Source of the DNA: CAWACP01 sp963780655
Lineage (GTDB): Bacteria > Acidobacteriota > Terriglobia > Bryobacterales > Bryobacteraceae
NCBI GenBank assembly: GCA_963780655.1
Contig: CAWACP010000003.1
Location: 1,116,001 to 1,180,000 of the forward strand
Direction: 5' to 3'
DNA: 64,000 nt
Shown: positions 32,809-40,960 of the stretch, in pieces
Layout of the letters: the number at the start of each line of letters is the position of its first letter
Position numbering within the stretch: position 1 is the stretch's first letter
Translations under genes and position numbers: made by a program
The notes under the pieces: model-generated
What the model was told of the DNA's origin: nothing
The model's database searches: none
The model's input: only the letters and a program-made list of their open reading frames with translations

Positions 32809-33438
32809 CTACCCTTGCAGGAACGGGTTCTGTTCTTTCTCTCGTCCGATCGTTGTTGCGGGACCGTGGCCGGGCGTCACCGCCGTTTCTTCCGGAAGCG
32901 CCAGAAGCTTTGTGTGAATGGACCGCATGATCTGGCGGTAATCGCCGCCCGGCAGGTCTGTGCGGCCGATGCTGTCGCGGAACAGAGTGTCGCCTGCGAT
33001 CAGCTTGTTCTCCGCGGGAATCCATATGCTGACGCTGCCCCGGGTATGCCCGGGCGTATGCAGGAAGCGCATCTCCGTCCCGCCGAGCAGTAGTGCTGCG
33101 CCATCGCGCGCGTCCACATCGACCTCGGTTTTCGCCGGCGTGGCCGTTCCCAGCCATGCGGCCTGCATGTCCAGATGATCGTAGAGCTCCTGATCGTCGG
33201 CGTTCATATAGACCGGCGCCCCCGTAGCCGCCTTCAGCTTTGCCGCCCCTCCGATATGGTCGATGTGGGCGTGGGTAATTACAATTGCGGTAACGCGCAG
33301 GCCGTGCCGTGACAACAGCGCGAGAATCGCGTGGATCTCATCGCCGGGGTCGATCACCACCGCATCATGCGTGTTTTCATCGCCAAAGATGGAGCAGTTG
33401 CACTGCAACAGCCCTACGGGAATGACCTCGTGGATCAT
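32809..33438 (-). CDS. MBL-fold metallo-hydrolase (glyoxalase II-like)
   Basis: A 209-residue protein with the metallo-beta-lactamase motif THAHIDH at 55-61, 'FLHTPGHTRGSVSIW' (third His) and 'LIAGDTLFRDSIGRTDLPGG' (bridging Asp), plus the final 'VTPGHGPAT' His. The metal site is complete for two zinc/iron ions. The size and 'DTLF-SIGRTD' motif fit the YcbL/glyoxalase II-like group, which hydrolyses thioesters such as S-lactoylglutathione; the real substrate is not certain. The start is ATG 33438. Confidence 0.92.
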   Translation of the reverse strand: MIHEVIPVGLLQCNCSIFGDENTHDAVVIDPGDEIHAILALLSRHGLRVTAIVITHAHIDHIGGAAKLKAATGAPVYMNADDQELYDHLDMQAAWLGTATPAKTEVDVDARDGAALLLGGTEMRFLHTPGHTRGSVSIWIPAENKLIAGDTLFRDSIGRTDLPGGDYRQIMRSIHTKLLALPEETAVTPGHGPATTIGREKEQNPFLQG

Positions 33439-33444
33439 GCCCCG

Positions 33445-33450
33445 ATTGTG
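33445..33450 (-). promoter_or_regulatory. -10-like element (CACAAT) for the MBL gene
   Basis: On the minus strand CACAAT ends 6 nt before ATG 33438, again leaderless in layout. Confidence 0.3.
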
Positions 33451-33485
33451 GCACGCCGCGGTCCGTGAAATGTCGGTTACAAGCG

Positions 33486-33514
33486 TTCCATGACGCCGGT
33501 TCTGCGCGTATAAT
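33486..33514 (+). promoter_or_regulatory. Promoter of the TonB-dependent receptor
   Basis: TATAAT (33509-33514) is a perfect -10. A weak -35 TTCCAT (33486-33491) is 17 bp upstream. The leader before ATG 33633 is about 110 nt long, unlike the leaderless genes nearby. Confidence 0.6.
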
Positions 33515-33632
33515 CGTCCTTAACTCGTCTCGTTGTACATTACTCTGAATTCGTCTCACGGCCGTGTCAGCCAAACTCAGTATGACCGCGTCGAAAAGCG
33601 TGCTTGTCGGGAATCACCTTTCAGGGAGGAAA

Positions 33633-36600
33633 ATGTTGATGCGATCCAATATCCGGCTACTCCTCTGTGGCCTGCTTCTGCTCGTTTCGCTCCGGTGGGC
33701 GCCTCTCCACGCGCAGCAGGTGATCGGCTCCATCACCGGTACAGTGGTCGACGCGTCCGGCGCAGTGGTGCCGGACGCCACCGTTAAGGCCGTGAACGAG
33801 GCCACGAACCTCGAGGTGGACGTACACACGCAGGGAAACGGATCGTATTCGATTCAGAACCTCCCCGCGGGCGCGTACAAACTGACGTTTACAAAAGAGG
33901 GATTCGAAGCCGAGACGCACACCGAAATTCTGGTGAACGCCAACCGCACCACCACCGTGGATGGCGCCCTTCGTCCGGGCACGGTATCGCAAACGGTCGA
34001 GGTGACCGCGACGCCGCTGATGAACCAGACGGACGCCACGAACGGTTACGTCGTGGATACGCTCACCATACAGGACACGCCGCTCGGCACCGGCAGCTTT
34101 ACGCAGTTGGCCATTCTGAGCCCCGGCGTCCACGCCGATTTTCTGGGCGGTGCGGGAACTAATGCGGGACTCGGGAACCAGGCGATCTTCGCCAACGGAA
34201 ACCGCGACACCAGCAACAGCTTCTCGATGAATGGCGTCAGCACAAACAACCTGTTCAATGGAAACTCCACCAGCCAGGTGGGTGAGAACCGCTTCGTGCT
34301 GAACACGGGCGAGAACTTCGGCGCCGGCGGCGAGATCCAGACCAGCACCTCGGTATACGGCGCCATCGGACAGGCGCTTCCCACGCCGCCTCCCGACGCC
34401 ATTCAGGAGATTACGGTCAACACCTCGATGTACGATGCGACGCAGGGTTCCAACAGCGGCGCGCACATCGGCGTACTGACAAAATCCGGCTCCAACGTCA
34501 TTCATGGATCGGTTTGGGAGCAGTTTCAGAACAGCGACATGAACGCGGCGCCGTTCTTCTATAACGCGTCGCCGGCCATCGTCACGAAGGTTCCGTTCAT
34601 GAACCGCAATCAGTTCGGCGCGACTTTCGGTGGCCCGCTTAAGAAAGACAAGCTTTTCTATTTCCTGTCCTATCAGGGGATTCGCGTTGCCGACGCAACG
34701 GACGCTGCCAAGGATGCGACCGTGCCCCTGACGCTGACTGACGACCGGACCACGCAGGGCATCATCAATGCCATTCAGGGCGCCTACGGGAAGACAATTA
34801 CAGGCGGCCAGATCAACCCGGTGTCCCTGAACCTGCTGCAGGCGAAACTGCCCAACGGCCAGTGTCTGATTCCGAGCGCTCAGATCACCGACCCGAACAC
34901 CGCCAGCGCGCTTGGCTACGACGCGATTGTACAGGGGCCCAACGCTCAGGAGCGCGTCGATCAGGGAATCGCCAACGTGGATTACGCGGTGAGCGACAAT
35001 GACCGGCTCACGGGCAAGTATTACATCCAGAACAATCCCACCACCAACCCGTTCGGCGCCGTGGGCTCTCTCCTCGGCTTCGCGCAGTCGCTTCAGGCGG
35101 GCAGCCAGGTCGGCACGATTGCCAACACCATCACACTGTCGCCGAATCTGACGTGGGAACAGCACGTCGGCTTCACCAGACTTCAGGCTTACTCGACAAC
35201 CGGCCAGGCTTTCGATCCCACCAGCCTGGGAATGAATCTGCTCGGTTCGACAGGGTTCCCGCAGTTTGACATCTCCGCCGCCGATCCAACCACTTTCGGC
35301 GGCCTCGAGTTCGGTCCCAGCACCAGCTTCGGCAACGCCGGCATGTATCAGAACCAGTGGGAGTACGCATCGTCCGTGAACTGGGTAAAGGGAAGACACA
35401 CCATCTCGATCGGCGCGCAGTGGGACCACACGCAACTGAACGTCATCAATCGCAACACCAATACCGACTCCATCGATTTCCGCAGCTTCCTGAATTTCGT
35501 GGAAGGGTCGATTTCGGGCGGCACCGCCACAGAGGGAAGCGCCGCGCGCTATTACCGCTCCGATACGGTGGGCGCATATGTCAATGACAGCTTCAAGCTC
35601 CGCAGCAATCTGACCATCACCGCCGGGCTGCGCTGGGACGACGACGGTCCGCTTACGGAGAAGTACGGCCGTCTGGATGCATTCAATCCGGCCCTTTATG
35701 CGTACAACGCTTCCACCGATACGATTACCAACTCTGGTTTGGAGATCGCGGGCAACAACGCCACGGCGGCCACCAGCGGCGCGAGCAATTCCCTGATGCA
35801 GCACATGCAGGCGGGCTTCGCTCCCAGAATCGGCATCGCTTACAATCCTGTCTCGAAGCTCACTGTGCGCGTCGGATACGGCATCTACTACGATCGGGGC
35901 GAACTGTTCAGCTATCTCTCACCGCCCGCCGGCGGGGGCTTCAACGGTCCGTTTGGCGTTACCCTTGCGCCGCCGTTCGTCAGCGACATCTCCGGCAAGA
36001 GGGGAGCCAGCCTTTCGGCTCCCTTCGGCACTGCTGCGCCGCCTGCTCCTCCCGCCAACGCAGCCGCGTTCACGGCCTATCTGCCCAATCTGGCGCAGAC
36101 GACATCGGGCGATTTTCCCGCGGGCAACCTGTACGGTCCGCTCATTTTCGGCGGCTACGATATCGGCAACAAGCTTCCCTATACCCAGAACTGGAGCTTC
36201 GATCTGCAGTATCAGGCCTCTAACAGCTGGCTGTTCGACGTTGGATATGTTGGCAATCACGGCACGCACGAAGTGTTGCCGGTACCATTTAATCAGCCGC
36301 AGATAGCCACGCCCCAGCGCCCCGTCAACGGCCAGATCTATTCCTACGGCGGCACCGATCCGGACAGCGGATGCAACAACGGCACGCTGGACCTGGAACC
36401 CATCTGCCCGCCCCCGTTCTACGCTGGAAACGCGGAGCTTCGCGTGCCGTACATCGGTTACGATATGAACTCGGTGCTCTACCGCGCCGAGGGCATCTCC
36501 AACTACAATGCCCTGCAGGTGCAGCTGCGCAAGCGCCTGTCGAACGGCCTGCAGTTCACGGCGTCGTATACATGGTCTCACGCGCTCGATGAGCAGAGCG

Positions 36601-37331
36601 GCCTGGGTCTCTTTGTCACCGGCAACGATCCTCTGCACCCCAAGTCGAACTACGCTTCAGCGGACTTCGATCAGACTCACGTTTTTCTGGTGAACTACAG
36701 CTACCAGACCCCGGGCTTTGGCCAGAACAGAGCGGTGAACGCACTGATCAAGAACTGGATCGTCGGCGGGCAGACCGTGGCGCAAAGCGGACAGCCGTAC
36801 AGCGTTTACGACTACTCAGGCTCCGTGGCCAGCCTCTATTACGGCACCTACGACGACGCCGGCAATCCGATCGTTCCGCTGGCGCCCGGCGTATCGGTGA
36901 AGCAGGCGGAATTGCAGGGCACCACTGGCGTCAACCCCGCGAAGCCGGTCCTGAACGCATCCGCTTTTGCGCCGCAGTTCCTGGCGCCCGGAACCAACGG
37001 CGTGCCGCCCTGCGATGCCACCGGCTGCGATATGTACGAATCGGTGTTTGGAACAACCGGCCGGAACACGTTCCGCGGTCCGTTCCAGGTGCGCTTCGAC
37101 ATGAGCCTGGCGCGGGAGTTCGCCTTTGCGGAGCGTTTCCGTATGCGTTTCGAGGCGGACGCGTTCAATGTGTTCAACCATCCCGATTTCGATACGCCGA
37201 ACAACGACGTCGTGTTCTTCCCCAACTACGCTGGGCCGCCTTCGATCCCGCCGGTGGGACAACTGGGGTATATCCAGCACACCATCGGAAGTTCGCGCTT
37301 CCTGCAACTCGGGTTGCATCTGACCTTCTGA
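33633..37331 (+). CDS. TonB-dependent receptor, Oar-like, with carboxypeptidase-regulatory N-terminal domain
   Basis: A 1232-residue outer-membrane protein from ATG 33633, with GGAGG just upstream. A signal peptide ('LLLCGLLLLVSLRWAPLHAQ') is followed by a carboxypeptidase-regulatory-like beta domain ('GSITGTVVDASGAVVPDATVKA', 'GSYSIQNLPAGAYKLTF'). A plug-like region ('IQEITVNTSMYDATQGSNSGAHIGVLTKSGSN') follows, then a long beta-barrel ending in 'SRFLQLGLHLTF', an outer-membrane insertion signal with terminal Phe. Acidobacteria encode many such proteins, probably for uptake of oligosaccharides or peptides; the ligand here is unknown. Confidence 0.93.
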   Translation: MLMRSNIRLLLCGLLLLVSLRWAPLHAQQVIGSITGTVVDASGAVVPDATVKAVNEATNLEVDVHTQGNGSYSIQNLPAGAYKLTFTKEGFEAETHTEILVNANRTTTVDGALRPGTVSQTVEVTATPLMNQTDATNGYVVDTLTIQDTPLGTGSFTQLAILSPGVHADFLGGAGTNAGLGNQAIFANGNRDTSNSFSMNGVSTNNLFNGNSTSQVGENRFVLNTGENFGAGGEIQTSTSVYGAIGQALPTPPPDAIQEITVNTSMYDATQGSNSGAHIGVLTKSGSNVIHGSVWEQFQNSDMNAAPFFYNASPAIVTKVPFMNRNQFGATFGGPLKKDKLFYFLSYQGIRVADATDAAKDATVPLTLTDDRTTQGIINAIQGAYGKTITGGQINPVSLNLLQAKLPNGQCLIPSAQITDPNTASALGYDAIVQGPNAQERVDQGIANVDYAVSDNDRLTGKYYIQNNPTTNPFGAVGSLLGFAQSLQAGSQVGTIANTITLSPNLTWEQHVGFTRLQAYSTTGQAFDPTSLGMNLLGSTGFPQFDISAADPTTFGGLEFGPSTSFGNAGMYQNQWEYASSVNWVKGRHTISIGAQWDHTQLNVINRNTNTDSIDFRSFLNFVEGSISGGTATEGSAARYYRSDTVGAYVNDSFKLRSNLTITAGLRWDDDGPLTEKYGRLDAFNPALYAYNASTDTITNSGLEIAGNNATAATSGASNSLMQHMQAGFAPRIGIAYNPVSKLTVRVGYGIYYDRGELFSYLSPPAGGGFNGPFGVTLAPPFVSDISGKRGASLSAPFGTAAPPAPPANAAAFTAYLPNLAQTTSGDFPAGNLYGPLIFGGYDIGNKLPYTQNWSFDLQYQASNSWLFDVGYVGNHGTHEVLPVPFNQPQIATPQRPVNGQIYSYGGTDPDSGCNNGTLDLEPICPPPFYAGNAELRVPYIGYDMNSVLYRAEGISNYNALQVQLRKRLSNGLQFTASYTWSHALDEQSGLGLFVTGNDPLHPKSNYASADFDQTHVFLVNYSYQTPGFGQNRAVNALIKNWIVGGQTVAQSGQPYSVYDYSGSVASLYYGTYDDAGNPIVPLAPGVSVKQAELQGTTGVNPAKPVLNASAFAPQFLAPGTNGVPPCDATGCDMYESVFGTTGRNTFRGPFQVRFDMSLAREFAFAERFRMRFEADAFNVFNHPDFDTPNNDVVFFPNYAGPPSIPPVGQLGYIQHTIGSSRFLQLGLHLTF

Positions 37332-37340
37332 AGCATTCAC

Positions 37341-37374
37341 TGGGGCAGGCGACGGAAACCGAGCGCCTGCCCCA
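37341..37374. repeat. Repeat family C-like palindrome, possible terminator
   Basis: TGGGGCAGGCG and its complement CGCCTGCCCCA flank a 12-nt loop, 9 bp after the TonB receptor stop. The stem could end that transcript; the following bases are C-rich, not T-rich. Confidence 0.6.
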
Positions 37375-37481
37375 ACCCCCTCCTCCAGGACTTTTCTGTG
37401 CAAAACCGTTTCAGTCAGACGTAGTTAATGTGACACTATCTTATGCGGGCTCTCGTCCCGTTATACCTGGAGGAAGAGATC

Positions 37482-37964
37482 ATGTGGAATCGTAATCGAG
37501 AGGATGTTCCCGCGCCGAGGCAGGGCCAGCCGTCGGCCGCCGAGCCGCTTCGTGAGCATGCCCCCGTGGCGCCCGCCACGGCCCCATTACCGGCAGCGGC
37601 CGCCGTCGCACGTTCGGCCGCCCCCGTCCCCAACGGAACGACGGCAGTTCTCGGCAGAAGTGTAACCGTGAGGGGCGAGATCTTCAGCCAGGAAGACCTG
37701 TTGATCGATGGAGACGTGGAGGGCTCCGTTGAGGTACAGGATCACCGGCTCACCCTCGGTCCGAACGGCAGGCTGAAGGCCGGCGCGGTAAAGGCGAGGG
37801 AAATCGTCGTATTCGGGACCCTCAATGGCAACGTGGAAGCCCGCGATAAAGTCTTCATCCGCAAGGATGCGAGCCTGGTCGGCGACATCACCACAGCCGG
37901 AATCGTAATCGAGGACGGCGCCTATTTCAAAGGCGGAATCGATATTACCCGGCGCAGCGAATAG
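37482..37964 (+). CDS. Bactofilin (polymer-forming cytoskeletal protein)
   Basis: A 160-residue protein from ATG 37482, preceded by GGAGGAAGAG. The first 55 residues are Pro/Ala-rich and disordered. Residues 60-150 are the bactofilin beta-helix: 'LGRSVTVRGEIFSQEDLLIDGDVEGSVEV', 'LTLGPNGRLKAGAVKAREIVVFGTLNGNVEARDKVFIRKDASLVGDI'. Bactofilins form nucleotide-free filaments that position envelope enzymes and shape cells. The gene stands alone between the TonB receptor and the convergent gpsA operon. Confidence 0.93.
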   Translation: MWNRNREDVPAPRQGQPSAAEPLREHAPVAPATAPLPAAAAVARSAAPVPNGTTAVLGRSVTVRGEIFSQEDLLIDGDVEGSVEVQDHRLTLGPNGRLKAGAVKAREIVVFGTLNGNVEARDKVFIRKDASLVGDITTAGIVIEDGAYFKGGIDITRRSE

Positions 37965-38077
37965 CGGCGCGGGGTCGCGGCCCGGCCCGAGTCTCCCGGA
38001 ACATTTGACAGGTCTCTAACCGCCAGGGGTGGCGTGTGTCTGCGTGCGAACCATTGCTCGGTAAGGGCGAACGCACA

Positions 38078-39082
38078 CTACGCGTGCTCATCCTTCAGCG
38101 TGCGCTCCATCAGTTCGCGGATGGCCGACCTCGGCGAGCGGAGGCCGCGCAGGATCAGGTCCATCTGCGCTGTAATCGGCAAATCCACCTTGAACCTTTG
38201 CGCCAACTCGACCGCCGCAGCTGTGGTGTCCACGCCTTCGGCCACCATGGTCATAGAAGCGACGATTTCGCCTGCCGTTCGCCCTTTGGCCAGCTCGATG
38301 CCTACCTGGCGGTTGCGGCTCAGATCGCCGGTGCAGGTCAACACCAGATCGCCCAGCCCGGCAAGACCTGCCATGGTCAGAGGGTTGCCGCCCATGGCGC
38401 AGGCCAGACGGCGAAGCTCGGCCAACCCGCGGGTGACCAGGGCCGCGACGGCGTTGTGGCCGAAGCCCAGACCGTGGCAGACCCCGGCCGCGATGGCGAT
38501 GACGTTCTTGAGCGCAGCGCCGATCTCCACGCCGATCGGGTCGGTGTTCGTATAGAGCCGGAACGCCGGTCCCGAGAACGCATGCTGGATGGCTTTCGCC
38601 AGTTGCAGATCTTCGGACGCGATCACCACGGCCGTCGGCTCCCCAGCGGCCACTTCGCGCGCGAATGAGGGCCCGGAGAGCGCGGCGACGCGCGGTGCGA
38701 ACCGCTTCCCGATCACCTCACGGATTACCTCCGTCATGCGCAGCAGCGTGCCTTTTTCGAGGCCTTTGGTGGCGCTGACGATGGTCATGTCCGGCGTGAG
38801 CAGCGGGAGCACGTCCGCGTAGACCTGCCGAGCATAGCGAGACGGCATGACGCCCAACACCACCTCGGCGCCCGGCAGCGCATCCGCGAGATCTGTCGTC
38901 AGCACGACGTTTCCGGGAAGGGAGAAACCCGGCAGGAACACGTCGTTCTGACGCGAAACGCGCATGCGCGCCGCAAGGTCGGCTTCGTTCACCCACAGCC
39001 GCACGCGCGCATACTTCGGCGCCAGAACAATGGCCAGCGCAGTGCCCCAGCTTCCCGCGCCGACAATGGCGAGTTCGCTCAT
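38078..39082 (-). CDS. gpsA: NAD(P)H-dependent glycerol-3-phosphate dehydrogenase
   Basis: A 334-residue protein from ATG 39082. 'LAIVGAGSWGTALAIVL' is the NAD(P) loop; 'SATKGLEKGTLLRMTEVI' and 'ALSGPSFAREVAAGEPTAVVIAS' are GpsA signatures; 'GAALKNVIAIAAGVCHGLGFGHNAVAAL' holds the catalytic Lys and 'GLGDLVLTCTGDLSRNRQVG' the substrate site. It reduces dihydroxyacetone phosphate to sn-glycerol 3-phosphate, the substrate of the adjacent PlsY. The ATG overlaps the plsY stop (ATGA), so thpR-plsY-gpsA forms one tight operon. Confidence 0.96.
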   Translation of the reverse strand: MSELAIVGAGSWGTALAIVLAPKYARVRLWVNEADLAARMRVSRQNDVFLPGFSLPGNVVLTTDLADALPGAEVVLGVMPSRYARQVYADVLPLLTPDMTIVSATKGLEKGTLLRMTEVIREVIGKRFAPRVAALSGPSFAREVAAGEPTAVVIASEDLQLAKAIQHAFSGPAFRLYTNTDPIGVEIGAALKNVIAIAAGVCHGLGFGHNAVAALVTRGLAELRRLACAMGGNPLTMAGLAGLGDLVLTCTGDLSRNRQVGIELAKGRTAGEIVASMTMVAEGVDTTAAAVELAQRFKVDLPITAQMDLILRGLRSPRSAIRELMERTLKDEHA

Positions 39083-39699
39083 GCGCGGGCTTTCCTCGCG
39101 CCGAAGCGAAAGACGTTCTCGTTCCCGGCGCGCAGGCGCGCGATATTCCCGCGATGCCGCCAGACGATGAACGCGCCCGCCAGGAGGGCCGCCATGACTA
39201 CCGGCCACTCCGGGTGCAGGATCAGCCAGACGGCGAACGGGAACGAGCCGGCGGCGATGATCGAGCCAAGCGAGATGTATCGGGTGGATGCCACCACGAC
39301 GACGAATACCGTCAGAGTGCACAGCAGGGGCACGGGCGTGAGATAGAGGAACGCTCCGACGAACGCGGCCACGGCCTTGCCGCCTTTGAACTTCAGGAAC
39401 GGCGGGAAGGCATGGCCCAGCATCACCGCGAGGGCGGCCGCGCTCATCCAGAGGACCGCGCCGCCCGTGAAACGATCCACCAGCCAGACTGCGGCGAAGC
39501 CCTTCAGGATGTCCAGCAGCAGAGTGGCGACGGCAATGCCGCGGCCCGTGGTCCGCAGCACGTTGGTTGCGCCGATATTGCCGCTGCCCGCCTCACGCAC
39601 GTCGCGCCCGGTTTTCAGCTTCACCAGAATGTAGCCGAACGGAATGCCGCCAATCAGCCAGGCAGCGATGAGCAACGCCAGGGGTAGCAGCGTCTCCAT
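39079..39699 (-). CDS. plsY: Acyl-phosphate:glycerol-3-phosphate acyltransferase PlsY
   Basis: A 206-residue inner-membrane protein with five hydrophobic segments. The three PlsY motifs are present: 'REAGSGNIGATNVLRTTGRG' (motif 1), 'GHAFPPFLKFKGGKAVA' (motif 2) and 'RHRGNIARLRAGNE' (motif 3). It transfers an acyl group from acyl phosphate to glycerol 3-phosphate, the first step of phospholipid synthesis. Gene order plsY-gpsA places enzyme and substrate supplier together. Confidence 0.96.
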   Translation of the reverse strand: METLLPLALLIAAWLIGGIPFGYILVKLKTGRDVREAGSGNIGATNVLRTTGRGIAVATLLLDILKGFAAVWLVDRFTGGAVLWMSAAALAVMLGHAFPPFLKFKGGKAVAAFVGAFLYLTPVPLLCTLTVFVVVVASTRYISLGSIIAAGSFPFAVWLILHPEWPVVMAALLAGAFIVWRHRGNIARLRAGNENVFRFGARKARA

Positions 39700-39705
39700 G
39701 GAACG

Positions 39706-40254
39706 TTATCCCCCGAACGGGAACTCCGCCAATTTCGTGTAGACCGAGCCTGCAGCGCCCGCCTCGCTCAGGTAGAGCCAGAATCGAGTGGCTTCGAACG
39801 CGCCGAAATCCTGTGAATCCATGCGCGCGATCTCCTGCCGAATTTTCTCCAGCGGCACGGGCATCTTCACGCGAGCGAGCGTCAGGTGCGCCGTGAAGGG
39901 CCTCTGCTCGCGCGCGACTCCGAGCTTTTCCAGCGCGCTGTCCAGATCGCGCGCCAGATCGGCCAGCGCCGGCGCGTCCACTCCGGTCCAGAACAGGCGT
40001 GGACTATGCGGATTTGGCTTCCACCCGAGGCCGCGCACAGACACCGGGATCGGCGCACGCGCGGGCACGGTGGCCAGCGCCGACTTCATCTCCTCGAGCC
40101 GTTCCTTCGGCCACTCGCCAATGAATTTCGTGGTGATGTGCAGATTATAGACGGCCGTCCACTTCAGATGCGCCGAAGGCCGCAGCGTTTCCAATAGCCG
40201 CTCGATGGTCTCCGAGACGTTCGTTGGCAGATCGATGCCGGTGAACAGTCGCAT
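39706..40254 (-). CDS. thpR: RNA 2',3'-cyclic phosphodiesterase (2H family)
   Basis: A 182-residue protein from ATG 40254. It has the two H-x-T/S-x motifs of the 2H superfamily: 'NLHITTKFIGEW' and 'PFTAHLTLARVK'. ThpR opens 2',3'-cyclic phosphate ends of RNA and was once called 2'-5' RNA ligase. The opening 'MRLFTGIDLP' is family-typical. It ends 6 bp before plsY in the same operon, a link with no obvious biochemical reason. Confidence 0.93.
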   Translation of the reverse strand: MRLFTGIDLPTNVSETIERLLETLRPSAHLKWTAVYNLHITTKFIGEWPKERLEEMKSALATVPARAPIPVSVRGLGWKPNPHSPRLFWTGVDAPALADLARDLDSALEKLGVAREQRPFTAHLTLARVKMPVPLEKIRQEIARMDSQDFGAFEATRFWLYLSEAGAAGSVYTKLAEFPFGG

Positions 40255-40261
40255 GGGTTTG

Positions 40262-40267
40262 TTAACA
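40262..40267 (+). promoter_or_regulatory. -10-like element (TAACAT) before the glycosylase gene
   Basis: TAACAT ends 7 nt before an ATA codon at 40275, the spacing seen for other leaderless genes here. It overlaps an in-frame TAA at 40263-40265. Confidence 0.3.
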
Positions 40268-40274
40268 TCCTGGC

Positions 40275-40886
40275 ATACACGACCAGCTTCCGCTTGCCGA
40301 CTTACTCGAAACCACCAGGCCACTCGGGCGTGAATTCTACAACCGGCCGACGGTCGAGGCTTCGCGCGATTGTCTGGGTACGATTCTCGTGCACGGCGCC
40401 ACCGCGGGCCGAATCGTCGAGGTGGAGGCTTATCCCGGCCTGGATGATCTGGCCTCGCACTCCTCGCGCGGCATCACCGATCGTACGCGCGTCATCTTCG
40501 GTCCGCCGGGACACGCGTACGTCTACTTTATTTATGGCATGTACGAGTGTCTGAATCTGGTGCTGGAGGCCGAGGGGAAGGCCGGCAGCGTGCTCATCCG
40601 CGCGCTCGAGCCTTTGTGCGGACTCTCATTGATGAAGCGGCGCCGCCCCGCGGCGAAACGCGTGGAGGAACTGGCGGGCGGCCCCGGTCGCCTGACCATG
40701 GCGATGGGCATCACACGAAAGCTGAATGGAGCGGATCTGATCGGGGGGCCATTGACGGTCCGCCGGCCTGTCGAGGAAGCGCCGTTCGAGATCGTGACGA
40801 CCGCCCGTATAGGCATCACGAAGTGCGCGGACCGTCCGCTGCGTTTCTATATTGCCGGCAGTCGGTATGTAAGCCGGGGGCGCTGA
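40275..40886 (+). CDS. DNA-3-methyladenine glycosylase (AAG/MPG family) with no canonical start codon
   Basis: The conserved domain begins before any usable ATG, GTG or TTG. In the frame from the TAA at 40263, residues 'RPLGREFYNRPTVEASRDCLGTILVHG' match the family N-terminus, then 'GRIVEVEAYPG' (catalytic Glu), 'DLASHSSRGITDRTRVIFGPPGHAYVYFIYGMYECLNLV' (intercalating Tyr and Asn-bearing motif) and 'ELAGGPGRLTMAMGI'. The first canonical codon is GTG 40389, which would delete about 38 conserved residues. An ATA at 40275 fits a leaderless start or an ATG changed by one base. The enzyme excises alkylated purines from DNA. About 203 residues. Confidence 0.8.
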   Translation: MHDQLPLADLLETTRPLGREFYNRPTVEASRDCLGTILVHGATAGRIVEVEAYPGLDDLASHSSRGITDRTRVIFGPPGHAYVYFIYGMYECLNLVLEAEGKAGSVLIRALEPLCGLSLMKRRRPAAKRVEELAGGPGRLTMAMGITRKLNGADLIGGPLTVRRPVEEAPFEIVTTARIGITKCADRPLRFYIAGSRYVSRGR

Positions 40887-40960
40887 TCGTTTCTCGTCTT
40901 ACGATTCGTGAGGTCCATGTAACACCTGGACGCCTGGGGCGGTCTAACAAATCGGTAACT

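Noticed and set aside
33657..35804. Antisense ORF (715 codons) inside the TonB receptor gene
   Set aside because: Mirror of a gene with clear domains, signal peptide and ribosome site; no plausible start signal of its own.
37341..37374. Canonical Rho-independent terminator after the TonB receptor
   Set aside because: The stem is good but followed by C residues rather than a T-run, so it is listed as a repeat and only a possible terminator.
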